Assembly: GCA_021732995.1 (NCBI GenBank)
Contig: JAKFWA010000063.1
Coordinates: 1 to 64,000, forward strand
Reading direction: 5' to 3'
Source of the DNA: Planctomycetaceae bacterium
GTDB taxonomy: Bacteria; Planctomycetota; Planctomycetia; Planctomycetales; Planctomycetaceae
DNA: 64,000 bases
The position numbers and the translations under genes are program-made. How positions within the stretch are numbered: the stretch's first letter is position 1; each line of letters starts with the position of its first letter. Below are positions 43,110 to 54,483 of this stretch, piece after piece. The notes under the pieces are model-generated. The model saw only the letters and a list, made by a program, of their open reading frames with translations, was not told the origin of the DNA and did not search any database.

Positions 43110-44393
43110 ATGAGACGAGACTTCCTGAAACTCTGCGGATTGGCTGGTTTGGGCTTTGCGTGCTCGGGCGGGCTGAGTTCTTTACTCCGCGCGGACACGA
43201 AGGAGCAGGCTCCCTATGAAGGCCCGTATTATGTGGTTTTCAACGCATCAGGCGGTTGGGACACCACCTATCTGATGGACCCCAAGGGCATTGGTGGTAT
43301 CAATCGTTTGTATGAGGAAGGTGATATCCTCACGCAGGGCAACCACAAGTTCGCGCCGACCGAAAAGCACAAGACGGGTGGCATGAGCAACGAAGAGTTC
43401 TACAAAGACTTCGGCTCTGAACTGTTGGTACTGAATGGACTCGATTACTCAGTCAACAACCACTCGCCCGGCGCGCGCTACATGGCGACGGGGAAGCTCG
43501 ACAGTCTGGCCTATCCGACGTTCGCGGCTCTGGTGGCGGCCTGCAAAGGTCCGACCTGCCCGTTGTCGTTTCTGACATTCGGCAACTATTCGGCGACCGG
43601 CAATATCGTAGCGATGTCCCGAGTTCCCTACTTGCCTTCGCTGCAACGCATCGCCAATGCGGATTCCATAGAGGGTAACCAGCGTTCGCCGTACCACGAT
43701 GACTTCGCCTTGGTACGCATTGAACAAGCGATGAAAGATCAGCACGACGCCCGCATCAAGCAGCCCGCGTTGCCGCGGCAGGAACGGGCGGAAAGCATGC
43801 TGTATGCGGCGCAGGTGAATTCCAAAGCGATGGAACGCATCACGCCGCACATTCCGAAGAACGTTCCGAAAGAACGACTGGCTCAGCAGGGTGAGATTGC
43901 GCTGGCATCATTCAAAGCGGGCGTTTGCGTGTCGGCCAACTTGTCGATCGGTCAGTTCGACAGCCACGCCAACAATGACGTCGATCAAATGAAGCTCTTG
44001 CCGGAGTTTCTGGCGGGCGTCGCTTACTTCATCCGGCGAGCAGAAGAACTCCAGATTCGCGACAAGCTGGTTGTGGTCATCCAGAGCGAGATGGGCCGCA
44101 CACCCACGTACAATCAGGGCAAAGGCAAGGACCACTGGTCGATCGGGTCAATTATGTTCATCGGCCCCGGCATCAAAGGCAACCGCGTGCTCGGTGCGAC
44201 GGACGAGAAGCAGTTCGGAGTAGCAATCGATCCAAAATCGCTGGCCCTCGACAAGGAAAAGGGTATCCGAGTTCGGCCTGAGCACATCCACGAAGCCCTG
44301 CGTCAGTTTGCTGGCATCGCCGATCACACGCACAGCAAAAAGTTCCCGCTGGGCGTGGCGGACAAAGAACTGCTGCAAGGTTTCTGGGGCTGA
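43110..44393 (+). CDS. DUF1501-like protein, Tat-exported
   Basis: The 427-residue product starts MRRDFLKLCGLAGLGFACSG, a twin-arginine signal. Landmarks are YYVVFNASGGWDTTYLMD, NNHSPGARYMATGK, GQFDSHANNDVDQ and VVVIQSEMGRTPTYNQGKG, which match DUF1501 but differ from the copies at 33511 and 45937 (no PSHIDSFD-type opening; a metal-like HANND instead). It is paired with the cytochrome gene before it and precedes the pectate lyase by 67 bp, a likely operon. Confidence 0.82.
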   Translation: MRRDFLKLCGLAGLGFACSGGLSSLLRADTKEQAPYEGPYYVVFNASGGWDTTYLMDPKGIGGINRLYEEGDILTQGNHKFAPTEKHKTGGMSNEEFYKDFGSELLVLNGLDYSVNNHSPGARYMATGKLDSLAYPTFAALVAACKGPTCPLSFLTFGNYSATGNIVAMSRVPYLPSLQRIANADSIEGNQRSPYHDDFALVRIEQAMKDQHDARIKQPALPRQERAESMLYAAQVNSKAMERITPHIPKNVPKERLAQQGEIALASFKAGVCVSANLSIGQFDSHANNDVDQMKLLPEFLAGVAYFIRRAEELQIRDKLVVVIQSEMGRTPTYNQGKGKDHWSIGSIMFIGPGIKGNRVLGATDEKQFGVAIDPKSLALDKEKGIRVRPEHIHEALRQFAGIADHTHSKKFPLGVADKELLQGFWG

Positions 44394-44412
44394 GTTACGA
44401 AGATAGAGTCGT

Positions 44413-44429
44413 TGATCGCTCCGCGATCA
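44413..44429. repeat. Short hairpin TGATCGC/GCGATCA
   Basis: Perfect 7-bp arms with a TCC loop lie between the DUF1501-like and pectate lyase genes. It shares its core with the hairpin at 27268. It may be a repeat-family member or a weak attenuator. Confidence 0.45.
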
Positions 44430-44460
44430 GAACGCAGCTCATTCATAGTCTGGTGCCGAA

Positions 44461-45909
44461 ATGCGAATCCCACTTTCTTGCTGGCTGGCAGTCCCGGCAT
44501 TGTGCATCGCCGCTGGCTCTGCGACGTCTGCAACAGCGGATGATGCTCTTCGAACCGACGCCCGTAAGGCGCTGCTCAAGGCTGCAGCGTTCTATTCCGA
44601 GAAGGTCTCATCGCACGGCGGATACCTGTATCGCTACAGCGCGGATTTGAAGAAGCAGGAAGGCGAAGGGCTCGCTGATCGAGATACTGTGTGGGTGCAG
44701 CCCCCTGGAACTCCGGCCGTGGGAATGGCATTGGTAACGGCCTATCAACGAACGCAGGAGCCCGCTCTGCTAAAGGCGGCTGAGGCGGCTGGCGATTGTT
44801 TGGTGCAAGGCCAACTCCGCAGTGGTGGCTGGAGCGATCAAATCGATTTCGCTGCGGACAACCGCGCGAAGATGTCCTATCGAGTTGATCCAGTCCGCCC
44901 TAAAGCATCCAACATCAGCACGCTGGATGACAATAAGACGCAGTCAGCTCTGCGCTTCATGACCCGGCTGGACGAGACCTTGCAGTTCAAAGACGCCCGC
45001 ATTCATGAAGCCAGCTTGTTTGCGTTTGATGGGGTCTTGAAGGCTCAGTTCCCCAACGGTGGCTGGGGACAACGCTTCGACGAGTATCCTGATCCGGCGA
45101 AGTATCCAGTGCTCAAGGCCAGCTACCCGGAACAGTGGCCCCGCACATATCCTGGCGCGAAGTATTGGATGTTCTATACGTTCAACGACAACTCGATCTC
45201 TGACACGATCGAGGCGCTGCTGCTGGCGGCTCACGTCTACAACGAACCGCGTTATCGCGACGCGGCGATCAAGGCTGGCGAGTTCATCCTGCAGGCTCAA
45301 ATGCCCGAACCGCAGCCAGCCTGGGCTCAGCAGTACAACTTTGAGATGCAGCCGGTTTGGGCTCGCAAGTTTGAACCGCCGGCGATTTCGGGCAGCGAAT
45401 CGCAGCGACTCATTGAAGCCTTGATGGTGCTCTACACAGAGACAGGGGATCGCAAGTTTCTGGAGCCGATTCCTAGCGCGATTGCGTACCTGAATCGTTC
45501 AGAGATTGCTCCAGGACAACTGGCCCGGTTCTACGAACTCAAGACCAACAAGCCGCTGTATTTCACCACAAAGTACGAGCTGACCTATGATGACTCCGAT
45601 CTGCCAACACATTACGGCTTCAAGGTTGGCAACAAGTTAAAGTCGATTTCAGAACGTTACGAAGCGTTGGCGAAGTTGACTCCAGAGAAGCTGGCCGCGA
45701 AGCGGGATGCACAATTCAATGCGTCTCGTGGAGCACCGAAAGACGCGGACGTCCAAGCGATCATCTCTGCGATGGACGAGCGTGGTGCCTGGGTCGAAGA
45801 CGGCCGGTTGAGTTATCACGGCAAAGACGACGACACCCGACGCGTCATCAAGAGCGAGACGTTCATCAAGAACATCGACCTGCTGAGCCGCTACATCGCG
45901 GCTAAATAG
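44461..45909 (+). CDS. Secreted pectate lyase (PL10-like)
   Basis: Pectate lyase cleaves polygalacturonate by beta-elimination. The 482-residue product has a signal peptide (about 1-25) and an alpha-toroid pattern with GGWSDQIDF, LKAQFPNGGWGQRFDEYPDP, YWMFYTFNDNSISDTIEALL, WAQQYNFEMQPVWARKFEPP and YLNRSEIAPGQLARFYELKTNKPL, as in the PL10/Pec_lyase family. It ends 27 bp before the convergent DUF1501 gene. Pectin use fits a marine or plant-detritus planctomycete. Calcium and catalytic-base residues were not checked. Confidence 0.88.
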   Translation: MRIPLSCWLAVPALCIAAGSATSATADDALRTDARKALLKAAAFYSEKVSSHGGYLYRYSADLKKQEGEGLADRDTVWVQPPGTPAVGMALVTAYQRTQEPALLKAAEAAGDCLVQGQLRSGGWSDQIDFAADNRAKMSYRVDPVRPKASNISTLDDNKTQSALRFMTRLDETLQFKDARIHEASLFAFDGVLKAQFPNGGWGQRFDEYPDPAKYPVLKASYPEQWPRTYPGAKYWMFYTFNDNSISDTIEALLLAAHVYNEPRYRDAAIKAGEFILQAQMPEPQPAWAQQYNFEMQPVWARKFEPPAISGSESQRLIEALMVLYTETGDRKFLEPIPSAIAYLNRSEIAPGQLARFYELKTNKPLYFTTKYELTYDDSDLPTHYGFKVGNKLKSISERYEALAKLTPEKLAAKRDAQFNASRGAPKDADVQAIISAMDERGAWVEDGRLSYHGKDDDTRRVIKSETFIKNIDLLSRYIAAK

Positions 45910-45936
45910 CGGCGTCGCCACTTAGCAGCTAGCTCT

Positions 45937-47388
45937 TTAAGCAAACAGCTCCATCACGGCCTGCCCCTTGCCGTCTTCGGTGGCGTAGAAGGGACGCTTC
46001 TCTACGTCGAAGCCGGTCTTGGGGCTGATGCCCATCGCGGTAAAGATCGACGCATGCAGGTCAGTGATGCTCATCGGATCTTTGATCGCCATGAAGGGAC
46101 GTTCGTTGGCGGTCTCTCCGTGCAGGTAACCGCGTTTGGTGCCGCCGCCCCACATCACCACGGACGAACCGCCCGTGAAGTGCCGATGCTGGCCGTAGTG
46201 TTTTAGCTCCTTCAGCACGTCCACCTTCTCGGTGGCCTGATCATTCGCGTTCGAGCCGGGTTTGCCTTCCATGATCATGTCGCGACTGAACTCACTGGCC
46301 AGGATCACCAGCGTGCGGTTCAGCAGGCCACTCGCTTCGAGGTCTCGAATCAGTTGTGCGATCGGTCGATCAATCTCTTCTTTGATGCGTTTGAGCGTCG
46401 TGTGCCCGTTGGCGTGAGTGTCCCAGTGCAGGAACGGAACGTACTCGGTCGTGACCTCGACGTAGCGGGCCCCTGACTCTACCAGCCGGCGCGCGAGCAG
46501 ACACCCGCGGCCGAAGCGGCCGGTGTCGTACTTCTCGTAGCTCTCTTTTGGCTCCAGCGAGATATCGAAAGCCGCCCGTTCGGGGGAACTCAACAGCCGC
46601 TGTGCATTGTCCATCGACCGCAGCAACGACTCCTGCTGGAAGTCGCTGAGGAACTCGCGGCGCGGGTTCTGGTCGATCAACTTGCGATAGAGCTGGTAGC
46701 GGTTACTGAACCGCCCCGGTTCCATGCCTTTCGGCGGACGCACCGACTGAGCGGCCTCTTCCGGATACGGCAGGTTCATTGGACCGAACTCATTGCCGAA
46801 GAACCCGGCCGTGGTAAACGCCTTGAGTTCTTCCTGCTCGCCCACGCCTTCCAGCCGTTGCCCGATGTTGATGAACGGCGGGATCACCGGGTTCTTCGGT
46901 CCCAGCACGCGAGCCATCCATGCCCCGATATGCGGACACGCCACGGTCTGCGGCGGCACGTAGCCGGTATGCCAGTGATACTGGTGCCGCGAATGCAGGA
47001 TCGATCCCAGGTCCGGCTGAAAGTGCGACCGAATGAGTGTCGCACGGTCCATGACCTGCGCGACGTTCTCCAGCCCTTGAGTGATCTTGATGTTGTCCAC
47101 GACGGTGTCGATCGCCGGGAAGGTGCTTTCGACCTGAGCGACCGGCACGCCCACTTCGAACGGCACATACTTTTTCGGATCGAACGTGTCCGGAGCCGCC
47201 ATACCGCCGCCCATCCACAGCAGAATGCAGGCATCCGCCTTCGCTGCCGGGTGAACAATCTGCTCGCCGGTGGGCGCAGCACTCAACAGCCGCGGCTGCC
47301 CCGCCATCAGCGCAGCCGTGGAAGCCACAGCCATCTGCTTCAGAAAGTCACGTCGCGCGACCAGTTCTTCCATCGAGTATCGAGGCAT
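45937..47388 (-). CDS. DUF1501 domain protein
   Basis: The 483-residue product starts at the ATG with GGGAGAG upstream. A Tat-like signal (ARRDFLKQMAVASTAALMAG) leads into ILLWMGGGMAAPDTFDPKKY, HFQPDLGSILHSRHQYHWHTG, HWDTHANGHTTLKRI and VILASEFSRDMIMEG, all DUF1501 landmarks. It begins 16 bp after the Rpn-type nuclease stop and is likely in one transcript with it, although their roles seem unrelated. It differs from the other two DUF1501 copies in the window. Confidence 0.88.
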   Translation of the reverse strand: MPRYSMEELVARRDFLKQMAVASTAALMAGQPRLLSAAPTGEQIVHPAAKADACILLWMGGGMAAPDTFDPKKYVPFEVGVPVAQVESTFPAIDTVVDNIKITQGLENVAQVMDRATLIRSHFQPDLGSILHSRHQYHWHTGYVPPQTVACPHIGAWMARVLGPKNPVIPPFINIGQRLEGVGEQEELKAFTTAGFFGNEFGPMNLPYPEEAAQSVRPPKGMEPGRFSNRYQLYRKLIDQNPRREFLSDFQQESLLRSMDNAQRLLSSPERAAFDISLEPKESYEKYDTGRFGRGCLLARRLVESGARYVEVTTEYVPFLHWDTHANGHTTLKRIKEEIDRPIAQLIRDLEASGLLNRTLVILASEFSRDMIMEGKPGSNANDQATEKVDVLKELKHYGQHRHFTGGSSVVMWGGGTKRGYLHGETANERPFMAIKDPMSITDLHASIFTAMGISPKTGFDVEKRPFYATEDGKGQAVMELFA

Positions 47389-47404
47389 CACAGCTCTCCC
47401 AAGA

Positions 47405-48322
47405 TCAATTGCGATGGAGGAGTTCATCCCAACTGGCCACATCCATCAACCGTTCCATCATCGCTTCCAACCGGTCAACATCAGCCTGTTGAAGTTGCCC
47501 CAAGACTTCCGGTGACGGCTGGCCAAGAAGCCGCGTCCCCAACTTGAGCAGTGCGGCATTCGCAGCCTGCAACTGTCCCTCAAGACGCCCTTCGAGACGT
47601 CCCTTCGCCAGAGCGGTCTTGATGCGCGCTGCTTCATCGCGTTGAGCCATCTGGCGGGCCTCATAGAGGTCGCGTTCGGTGGAGCTGTGTGACAACATAT
47701 TGAGAACCCCTGCCGCTTTGCGGATCTCAGACGTTTGCAGTTGAGGAGGGAACTGATCGACGTCCAGCTCTTCGCCATGTTTCAGGAAGTAGATCCAGCG
47801 ATCCAGCTCGCTATCGAGTTGAGCGAGCGTTTTCTGAAACTTCGGGAGCTCGATAACATGGATCGATAAATGATCGCTAAATCTTAAGCCGCTGTCGCCG
47901 TCAATCAGTTCGAATCTGCTGTGATGCTCAGTGGATTCACCGAACAGTACATCGTTCAACAGACAAACGACGATGACTCGCCCGAGTTTTGAATAGTCAG
48001 CGCCTTCGCTAAGCGTCTGACTGAGGTGCTTCGCCGCATAATAGACCAGTCGTCCGCGATAGTCCGCATGCGCCAGATTCTGCATCTCGATCAGGCTTTC
48101 GCGCTGCTGATCGTCGCGGGCCTTGATGTCCAGAATGAATAACCGGTCGTCCGCAACATCCTTAAAGCTGAAGGGATTGAGTAGTTCCACATCGCGAATG
48201 GGCGCGAGCGACGAGCCCGCGAAAATCGCGTTCAACAGGTTCGTGAGAATGTCCCGATTTTCCTCGCTGCCAAAGACGCGTTTGAAAGCGTAATCGACCT
48301 TCGGATCAATTCCCGTTCCCAT
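47405..48322 (-). CDS. Rpn family recombination-promoting nuclease (PD-(D/E)XK type)
   Basis: The 305-residue product has the family opening DYAFKRVFGSEENRDIL with LLNAIFAG, and the nuclease motif FILDIKARDDQQRESLIEMQN, which supplies the Asp, Glu and Gln of the PD-(D/E)XK fold. The C-terminal part is Gln/Glu-rich with QRDEAARIKTALAKGRLEGR. Rpn proteins nick DNA and raise RecA-independent recombination; many are mislabelled as transposases, but no inverted-repeat ends are found here. GGAG lies 8 bp before the ATG. Confidence 0.88.
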   Translation of the reverse strand: MGTGIDPKVDYAFKRVFGSEENRDILTNLLNAIFAGSSLAPIRDVELLNPFSFKDVADDRLFILDIKARDDQQRESLIEMQNLAHADYRGRLVYYAAKHLSQTLSEGADYSKLGRVIVVCLLNDVLFGESTEHHSRFELIDGDSGLRFSDHLSIHVIELPKFQKTLAQLDSELDRWIYFLKHGEELDVDQFPPQLQTSEIRKAAGVLNMLSHSSTERDLYEARQMAQRDEAARIKTALAKGRLEGRLEGQLQAANAALLKLGTRLLGQPSPEVLGQLQQADVDRLEAMMERLMDVASWDELLHRN

Positions 48323-48385
48323 ACCGTTGGCTCCGACGCAGGACCGCGAGGCACACCCTGATCAAAGCCACTAGTGTAAGAAAAT

Positions 48386-50434
48386 TTAGTTCACATTCCC
48401 AATCGCGTCGGCACCGACGATGGGTTGTTGGCATGCTCCCAACTGGCACGGGTAGAGCGTTGGGCGATTGTTGATGGCAACCTTATCGGCGAGCAACGAC
48501 TCGGTATGAGCCGACTTTGCCATTCCTGCTTGAGCTCGCAATGCGATCTTGTTCGGTCGGAATGAGCGATGCAGAGCCTGCCAGGCCGCGTCGTTCTCCG
48601 CCGAGTCCTGTCCGGGTACTAGAACGAATTCAAACGCAGGTCCGAGCCAGTAGTCGAGGGCCAGCAGCGTCTGGCCGCTGGCCATGGTGACTCGCATCAA
48701 CTGGCCGGATAGCAGCGTCAGCACATTCGCCGCGTGATCGCCAATGTCCGATCGCGACGTTAAGCGGGACAGGCGTAGCAGAGCGTAGGCCGCCATGCCA
48801 TTGCCGGACGGCGTCGCATTGTCCTGCGCATCTTTCGTGCGCGTGATGAGGCTTTCGTGATCGTTCGAAGTGTAGAAGAAGCCACCTTCATCCTTATCGA
48901 GGAACTGGTCGAAGAGGCGTGAGCTCAACTCAATCGCCGCGTCGACGAAGCGCGGCTCGGAAGTGGCCTGATAGGTATCAACCAGCCCGTCGATCAGACA
49001 GGCGTAGTCATCCAGGTACGCGTTGAAGCGGCTACGCCCGTCTTTGTACGAGTGTAGTAAGCGGCCATTAGGCTCCCGCATTTTCTTAAGGATGAAGTCC
49101 GCAGCACACACTGCGGCGTTAGCGTATTCAGGCTCATCCAGGATCATGGCCGCTTGAGCCATCGCAGCGATCATCAGGCCGTTCCACGACACCAGCACCT
49201 TGTCGTCGCGTCCCGGAGCAATGCGTGTGGAACGCACCGCAAACAACTTCCCTCGACAGCGCGCGAGCACTTCTTCAAGTTGCTGCGGGTCCTTCTCCAA
49301 CACGCGTGCGGCCTGATCGTGCGGCTTGGGGCGATTGAGAATGTTGTGGCCTTCCCAGTTGCCGCGCGTCGTGACGTCGTAGCAGTAACAGAAGAGTCGC
49401 CCGTCCTCCGCACCCAGCAACTGCAGCACTTCATCTTCAGTCCAGACGAAGAATTTTCCTTCCTCGCCTTCGCTGTCGGCATCTTGAGTGCTGTAGAAGC
49501 CGCCTTCTGGCTGAGTCATCTCACGCAGCACATAGTCCAGAGTCTCACGCACAACGCGTGCATAGTCCTCATTACCGGTCGCCTGATACGCCTCGAGATA
49601 CACCGACACCAGCAGTGCATTGTCGTAGAGCATCTTTTCGAAGTGCGGCACCAGCCAGGTGGCGTCAGTGGCATAGCGATGAAACCCGCCGCCCAGATGA
49701 TCGTAGATGCCGCCACGCGACATCTTGTCGAGCGTCAGTGTCACCACGTCCAGCGCGTCTGAATTGCCAAACCGCTTCCAGGTCCTCAGCAAGACCCGCA
49801 GGTCCATTGGATGTGGAAACTTTGGACTGCCGCCAAACCCACCGTTCGACCGATCCGCAGCGCGCAGCAGACTGCGTTCAGCAGTCTTCAAGATAGCGTC
49901 GTCCAACGGGCGAGCTTCATCTTCGACACCACTGATCCGCGCGATTGTGCCAGTCAGCTCGCTGGCGTTCTCTTCAACGGCCGCGCGACGATTCACCCAC
50001 GCGTCTTGCACGGCCATCAGAACCTGACGAAAGCCGGGCATGCGCATCCCCGGACGTGCCTCAGGCGGCCAGTAGGTGCCGCCAAAGAAGGGGCGCAGGT
50101 CGGGCATCAGAAAGACCGACATCGGCCAGCCGCCGTGCCCGGTCATAATCTGCACCGAAGCCATATAAATCTGATCGAGGTCTGGTCGCTCTTCGCGATC
50201 CACCTTGATACACACAAAGTGCTCATTCATCACGGCGGCGATGGACTCATTCTCAAAACTCTCATGTTCCATCACATGACACCAGTGGCACGCGCTATAG
50301 CCGATCGAGAGAAAGATCGGGCGGTTCAGTTCACGTGAGCGCGCAATGGCCTCTGCTCCCCACGGATACCAGTCAACAGGATTATTGGCATGCTGTAGTA
50401 AGTAGGGACTGGTTTCATGGGCTAAGCGGTTCAT
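48386..50434 (-). CDS. YyaL/DUF255 thioredoxin-domain protein
   Basis: The 682-residue product begins at the ATG (GAGG 8 bp upstream) with the family's NRLAHETSPYLLQHANNPVDW and the thioredoxin-like active site SACHWCHVMEHESF. The rest is an alpha-toroid similar to six-hairpin glycosidases (FGGSPKFPHPMDLRVLLRTW, DADSEGEEGKFFVWT, DDYACLIDGLVDTYQ). Family members are widespread in bacteria (spermatogenesis-associated protein 20 in animals); the role is unclear, perhaps redox or sugar-related. The protein has no signal peptide. Confidence 0.92.
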   Translation of the reverse strand: MNRLAHETSPYLLQHANNPVDWYPWGAEAIARSRELNRPIFLSIGYSACHWCHVMEHESFENESIAAVMNEHFVCIKVDREERPDLDQIYMASVQIMTGHGGWPMSVFLMPDLRPFFGGTYWPPEARPGMRMPGFRQVLMAVQDAWVNRRAAVEENASELTGTIARISGVEDEARPLDDAILKTAERSLLRAADRSNGGFGGSPKFPHPMDLRVLLRTWKRFGNSDALDVVTLTLDKMSRGGIYDHLGGGFHRYATDATWLVPHFEKMLYDNALLVSVYLEAYQATGNEDYARVVRETLDYVLREMTQPEGGFYSTQDADSEGEEGKFFVWTEDEVLQLLGAEDGRLFCYCYDVTTRGNWEGHNILNRPKPHDQAARVLEKDPQQLEEVLARCRGKLFAVRSTRIAPGRDDKVLVSWNGLMIAAMAQAAMILDEPEYANAAVCAADFILKKMREPNGRLLHSYKDGRSRFNAYLDDYACLIDGLVDTYQATSEPRFVDAAIELSSRLFDQFLDKDEGGFFYTSNDHESLITRTKDAQDNATPSGNGMAAYALLRLSRLTSRSDIGDHAANVLTLLSGQLMRVTMASGQTLLALDYWLGPAFEFVLVPGQDSAENDAAWQALHRSFRPNKIALRAQAGMAKSAHTESLLADKVAINNRPTLYPCQLGACQQPIVGADAIGNVN

Positions 50435-50476
50435 GCGGGCGTCCTCAATCATGTTCGAGCAGCGGCTGCCGATTGG

Positions 50477-50536
50477 TTGTAGGGCGGACAATCCTGTCCG
50501 CCAGCGTTTCAGCGGACAGGATTGTCCGCCCTACAA
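50477..50536. repeat. Perfect 25-bp inverted repeat, double hairpin
   Basis: Arms 50477-50501 and 50512-50536 are perfect complements around a 10-base loop. Each arm is also self-complementary (GGCGGACA-ATCC-TGTCCGCC in the left arm), so it can fold as one long hairpin or two small ones, as REPIN-type elements do. It lies between the small hydrolase gene and the YyaL gene. Confidence 0.8.
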
Positions 50537-50550
50537 GAGTCTGCTGATCA

Positions 50551-51537
50551 CTACTTGCGAGTGGCTCGACGTTGCTGGCTAAGCCATTGGCAAGCCGGGC
50601 CGGCCAGACCTTCGTGCCCGCCTTCGAAGATGGTAACTCGCGCCGCTCGCGACGACCGCCGCAGGATCACAGTTCGACCGAGGTCTGCATCTTCCACCTT
50701 ATCGAGCGGCGTGGCCTTTATTTCCTTGCCAGATTCCCACAACCGGTCAATGACCGCCTGCTCGATGACCCGAGTCTTATGACTGCGAGCAATCACATTG
50801 AACGCTTGCAGTGAATGTGCGACCGGCACCGATCCCGTATGTCCGTCGTGCACGCCGGCCATGATGTCGAGCGGCAGATCATCTACACGATGCAGCACGC
50901 TGACGGGCGAGCGATCCGTATAGTCTTGATCTCGCGCTTCCGATTCACCGGGTGGTCCACCAAGCGCCTTCAAGATATCTCCGGCATACTTATCCGGTTT
51001 CCCGTTCGGAGCGTGAAAGCGGTACCACTCGGCCATGTCGCCGATGCCGACCCAGGCCGACACCGCCGAAAATCGCTCGGGATGATTCCCGGCCATTAGC
51101 ATCGCCATGTGCCCGCCACCCGAAGTTCCGGCCAAGTAAATTCGCTGAGGGTCAATCTTCACGCTCTTCACGAGGAAGTCGACCGCATCCAAAATATCCT
51201 GCCTCGCGAACTTCGAGCCGCAGGCCTTCGGAGTGTTGTTCATCCCACGAAAGTTGGGATGCAGATAAGCCCAACCGCGACGCACGGCTTCCGCCTGCCA
51301 GAGCCGATTGTCCTGACGCACATCGCCACTCCATGAGTGCAGGAAGACTAGCAACGGAACTGATTCGGTCTTCGCATTCTCGGGAACCCAGTAGAGGATC
51401 GGCTGCTTTTCAGCATCCAACGTGCTGACGACCTCAGCCGACTGCAGCGCCGGAACAGCCGGTTCCTTCGGTGTGTCCTGAGCCTGACAGGTCCCAATCA
51501 AAACGGCCAAGATCGCGATCAACTTCAAGCAGCGCAT
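50551..51537 (-). CDS. Secreted alpha/beta hydrolase (prolyl oligopeptidase-like)
   Basis: The 328-residue product starts at the ATG with AGGGAG 6 bp upstream and a signal peptide (about 1-19). It shows the nucleophile elbow YLAGTSGGGHMAML, the oxyanion region PLLVFLHSWSG and the His-containing end IFEGGHEGLAGPACQWL, so the Ser-Asp-His triad is plausible. Such proteins cleave esters or peptides in the periplasm; the substrate is not known. Confidence 0.82.
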   Translation of the reverse strand: MRCLKLIAILAVLIGTCQAQDTPKEPAVPALQSAEVVSTLDAEKQPILYWVPENAKTESVPLLVFLHSWSGDVRQDNRLWQAEAVRRGWAYLHPNFRGMNNTPKACGSKFARQDILDAVDFLVKSVKIDPQRIYLAGTSGGGHMAMLMAGNHPERFSAVSAWVGIGDMAEWYRFHAPNGKPDKYAGDILKALGGPPGESEARDQDYTDRSPVSVLHRVDDLPLDIMAGVHDGHTGSVPVAHSLQAFNVIARSHKTRVIEQAVIDRLWESGKEIKATPLDKVEDADLGRTVILRRSSRAARVTIFEGGHEGLAGPACQWLSQQRRATRK

Positions 51538-51679
51538 GATGGTCTCCCTGCCTGCACGGTTTGACGGAATTGAGCCCATTCAAGCAAACAGCCCGGATGC
51601 TAAAGCAGCCGGGCCGCGAAGTAGTCGATCTCTGGCAAGTAAACCGGACAGGATGCCCGACCCACAAGATCTGTCGTCG

Positions 51680-52449
51680 TTATGGCATTTCGTCGCTGAG
51701 CAACACGGCCTTCATGTACTCGCGGTTCAGGCGGGCGATGTTGGACGCAGGCACTTCAGCCGGGCAGGCCGCTTCACACTCGTAAGTGTTGGTGCAGCCG
51801 CCGAAGCCTTCCTTGTCCATCTGAGCGACCATCTTCACGACGCGGCGAGCAGCTTCAGGTTCGCCTTGTGGCAACAGAGCCAACTGCGACACCTTCGCGC
51901 TGACGAACAACATGGCCGAAGCGTTCTTGCAGGCAGCAACGCACGCACCGCAGCCGATGCAAGCCGCGGCTTCCATCGCTTTTTCCTGATTGTGCTTCGG
52001 CACCGGCAGGCAGTTGGCGTCCTGAGCGTTACCCGTGTTGATCGACACGAAGCCGCCCTGCCCGATGATGCGGTCAAAAGCCGAACGGTCAACGACCAGA
52101 TCGCGAACCACGGGGAACGCAGTCGCGCGCCACGGTTCGATGACGATCGTGTCACCATCCCGGAAGCGACGCATGTGCAACTGGCAAGTCGTCGTCGCCT
52201 TGTCTGGACCGTGCGCCTGCCCGTTGATCATCAGGCTGCACATACCGCAAATGCCTTCGCGGCAGTCATGATCGAAAGCGACGGACTCTTCGCCGTGCTG
52301 GATCAATTGCTCGTTGAGCACATCCAGCATTTCCAGGAACGACATGTCCGGAGAAACGCCTCCGAGCTTGTACGTCTGAAATTCGCCTTTGGCTTTCGGA
52401 CCTGCTTGACGCCAGATCTTCAGCGTCAGATTCATACCTCGACCGGCCA

Positions 52450-52450
<1 letters not shown>
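51680..52450 (-). CDS. sdhB: Succinate dehydrogenase/fumarate reductase iron-sulfur subunit
   Basis: SdhB carries electrons from the flavoprotein to the quinone site. The 256-residue product has the [2Fe-2S] ligands in CREGICGMC (C63, C68, C71) and C89, then [11 protein letters not shown] and [10 protein letters not shown] for the [4Fe-4S] and [3Fe-4S] centres. Its ATG overlaps the sdhA stop (TAATG), so it is translated with it. It is the last gene of sdhCAB. Confidence 0.95.
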
Positions 52451-54387
<1,937 letters not shown>

Positions 54388-54483
54388 GAGCCTGACTCCT
54401 TAGAACCGCCGCAGCGGGGTGCGGGACATCGCCCGATGAGTTTCAGCGTAAGTAACTTCGTATCCGCGACGATGACTCCGCGA

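Noticed and set aside
47405-48322. Transposase of an insertion sequence
   Set aside because: The protein is of the Rpn nuclease family and no terminal inverted repeats or target duplications were found around it.
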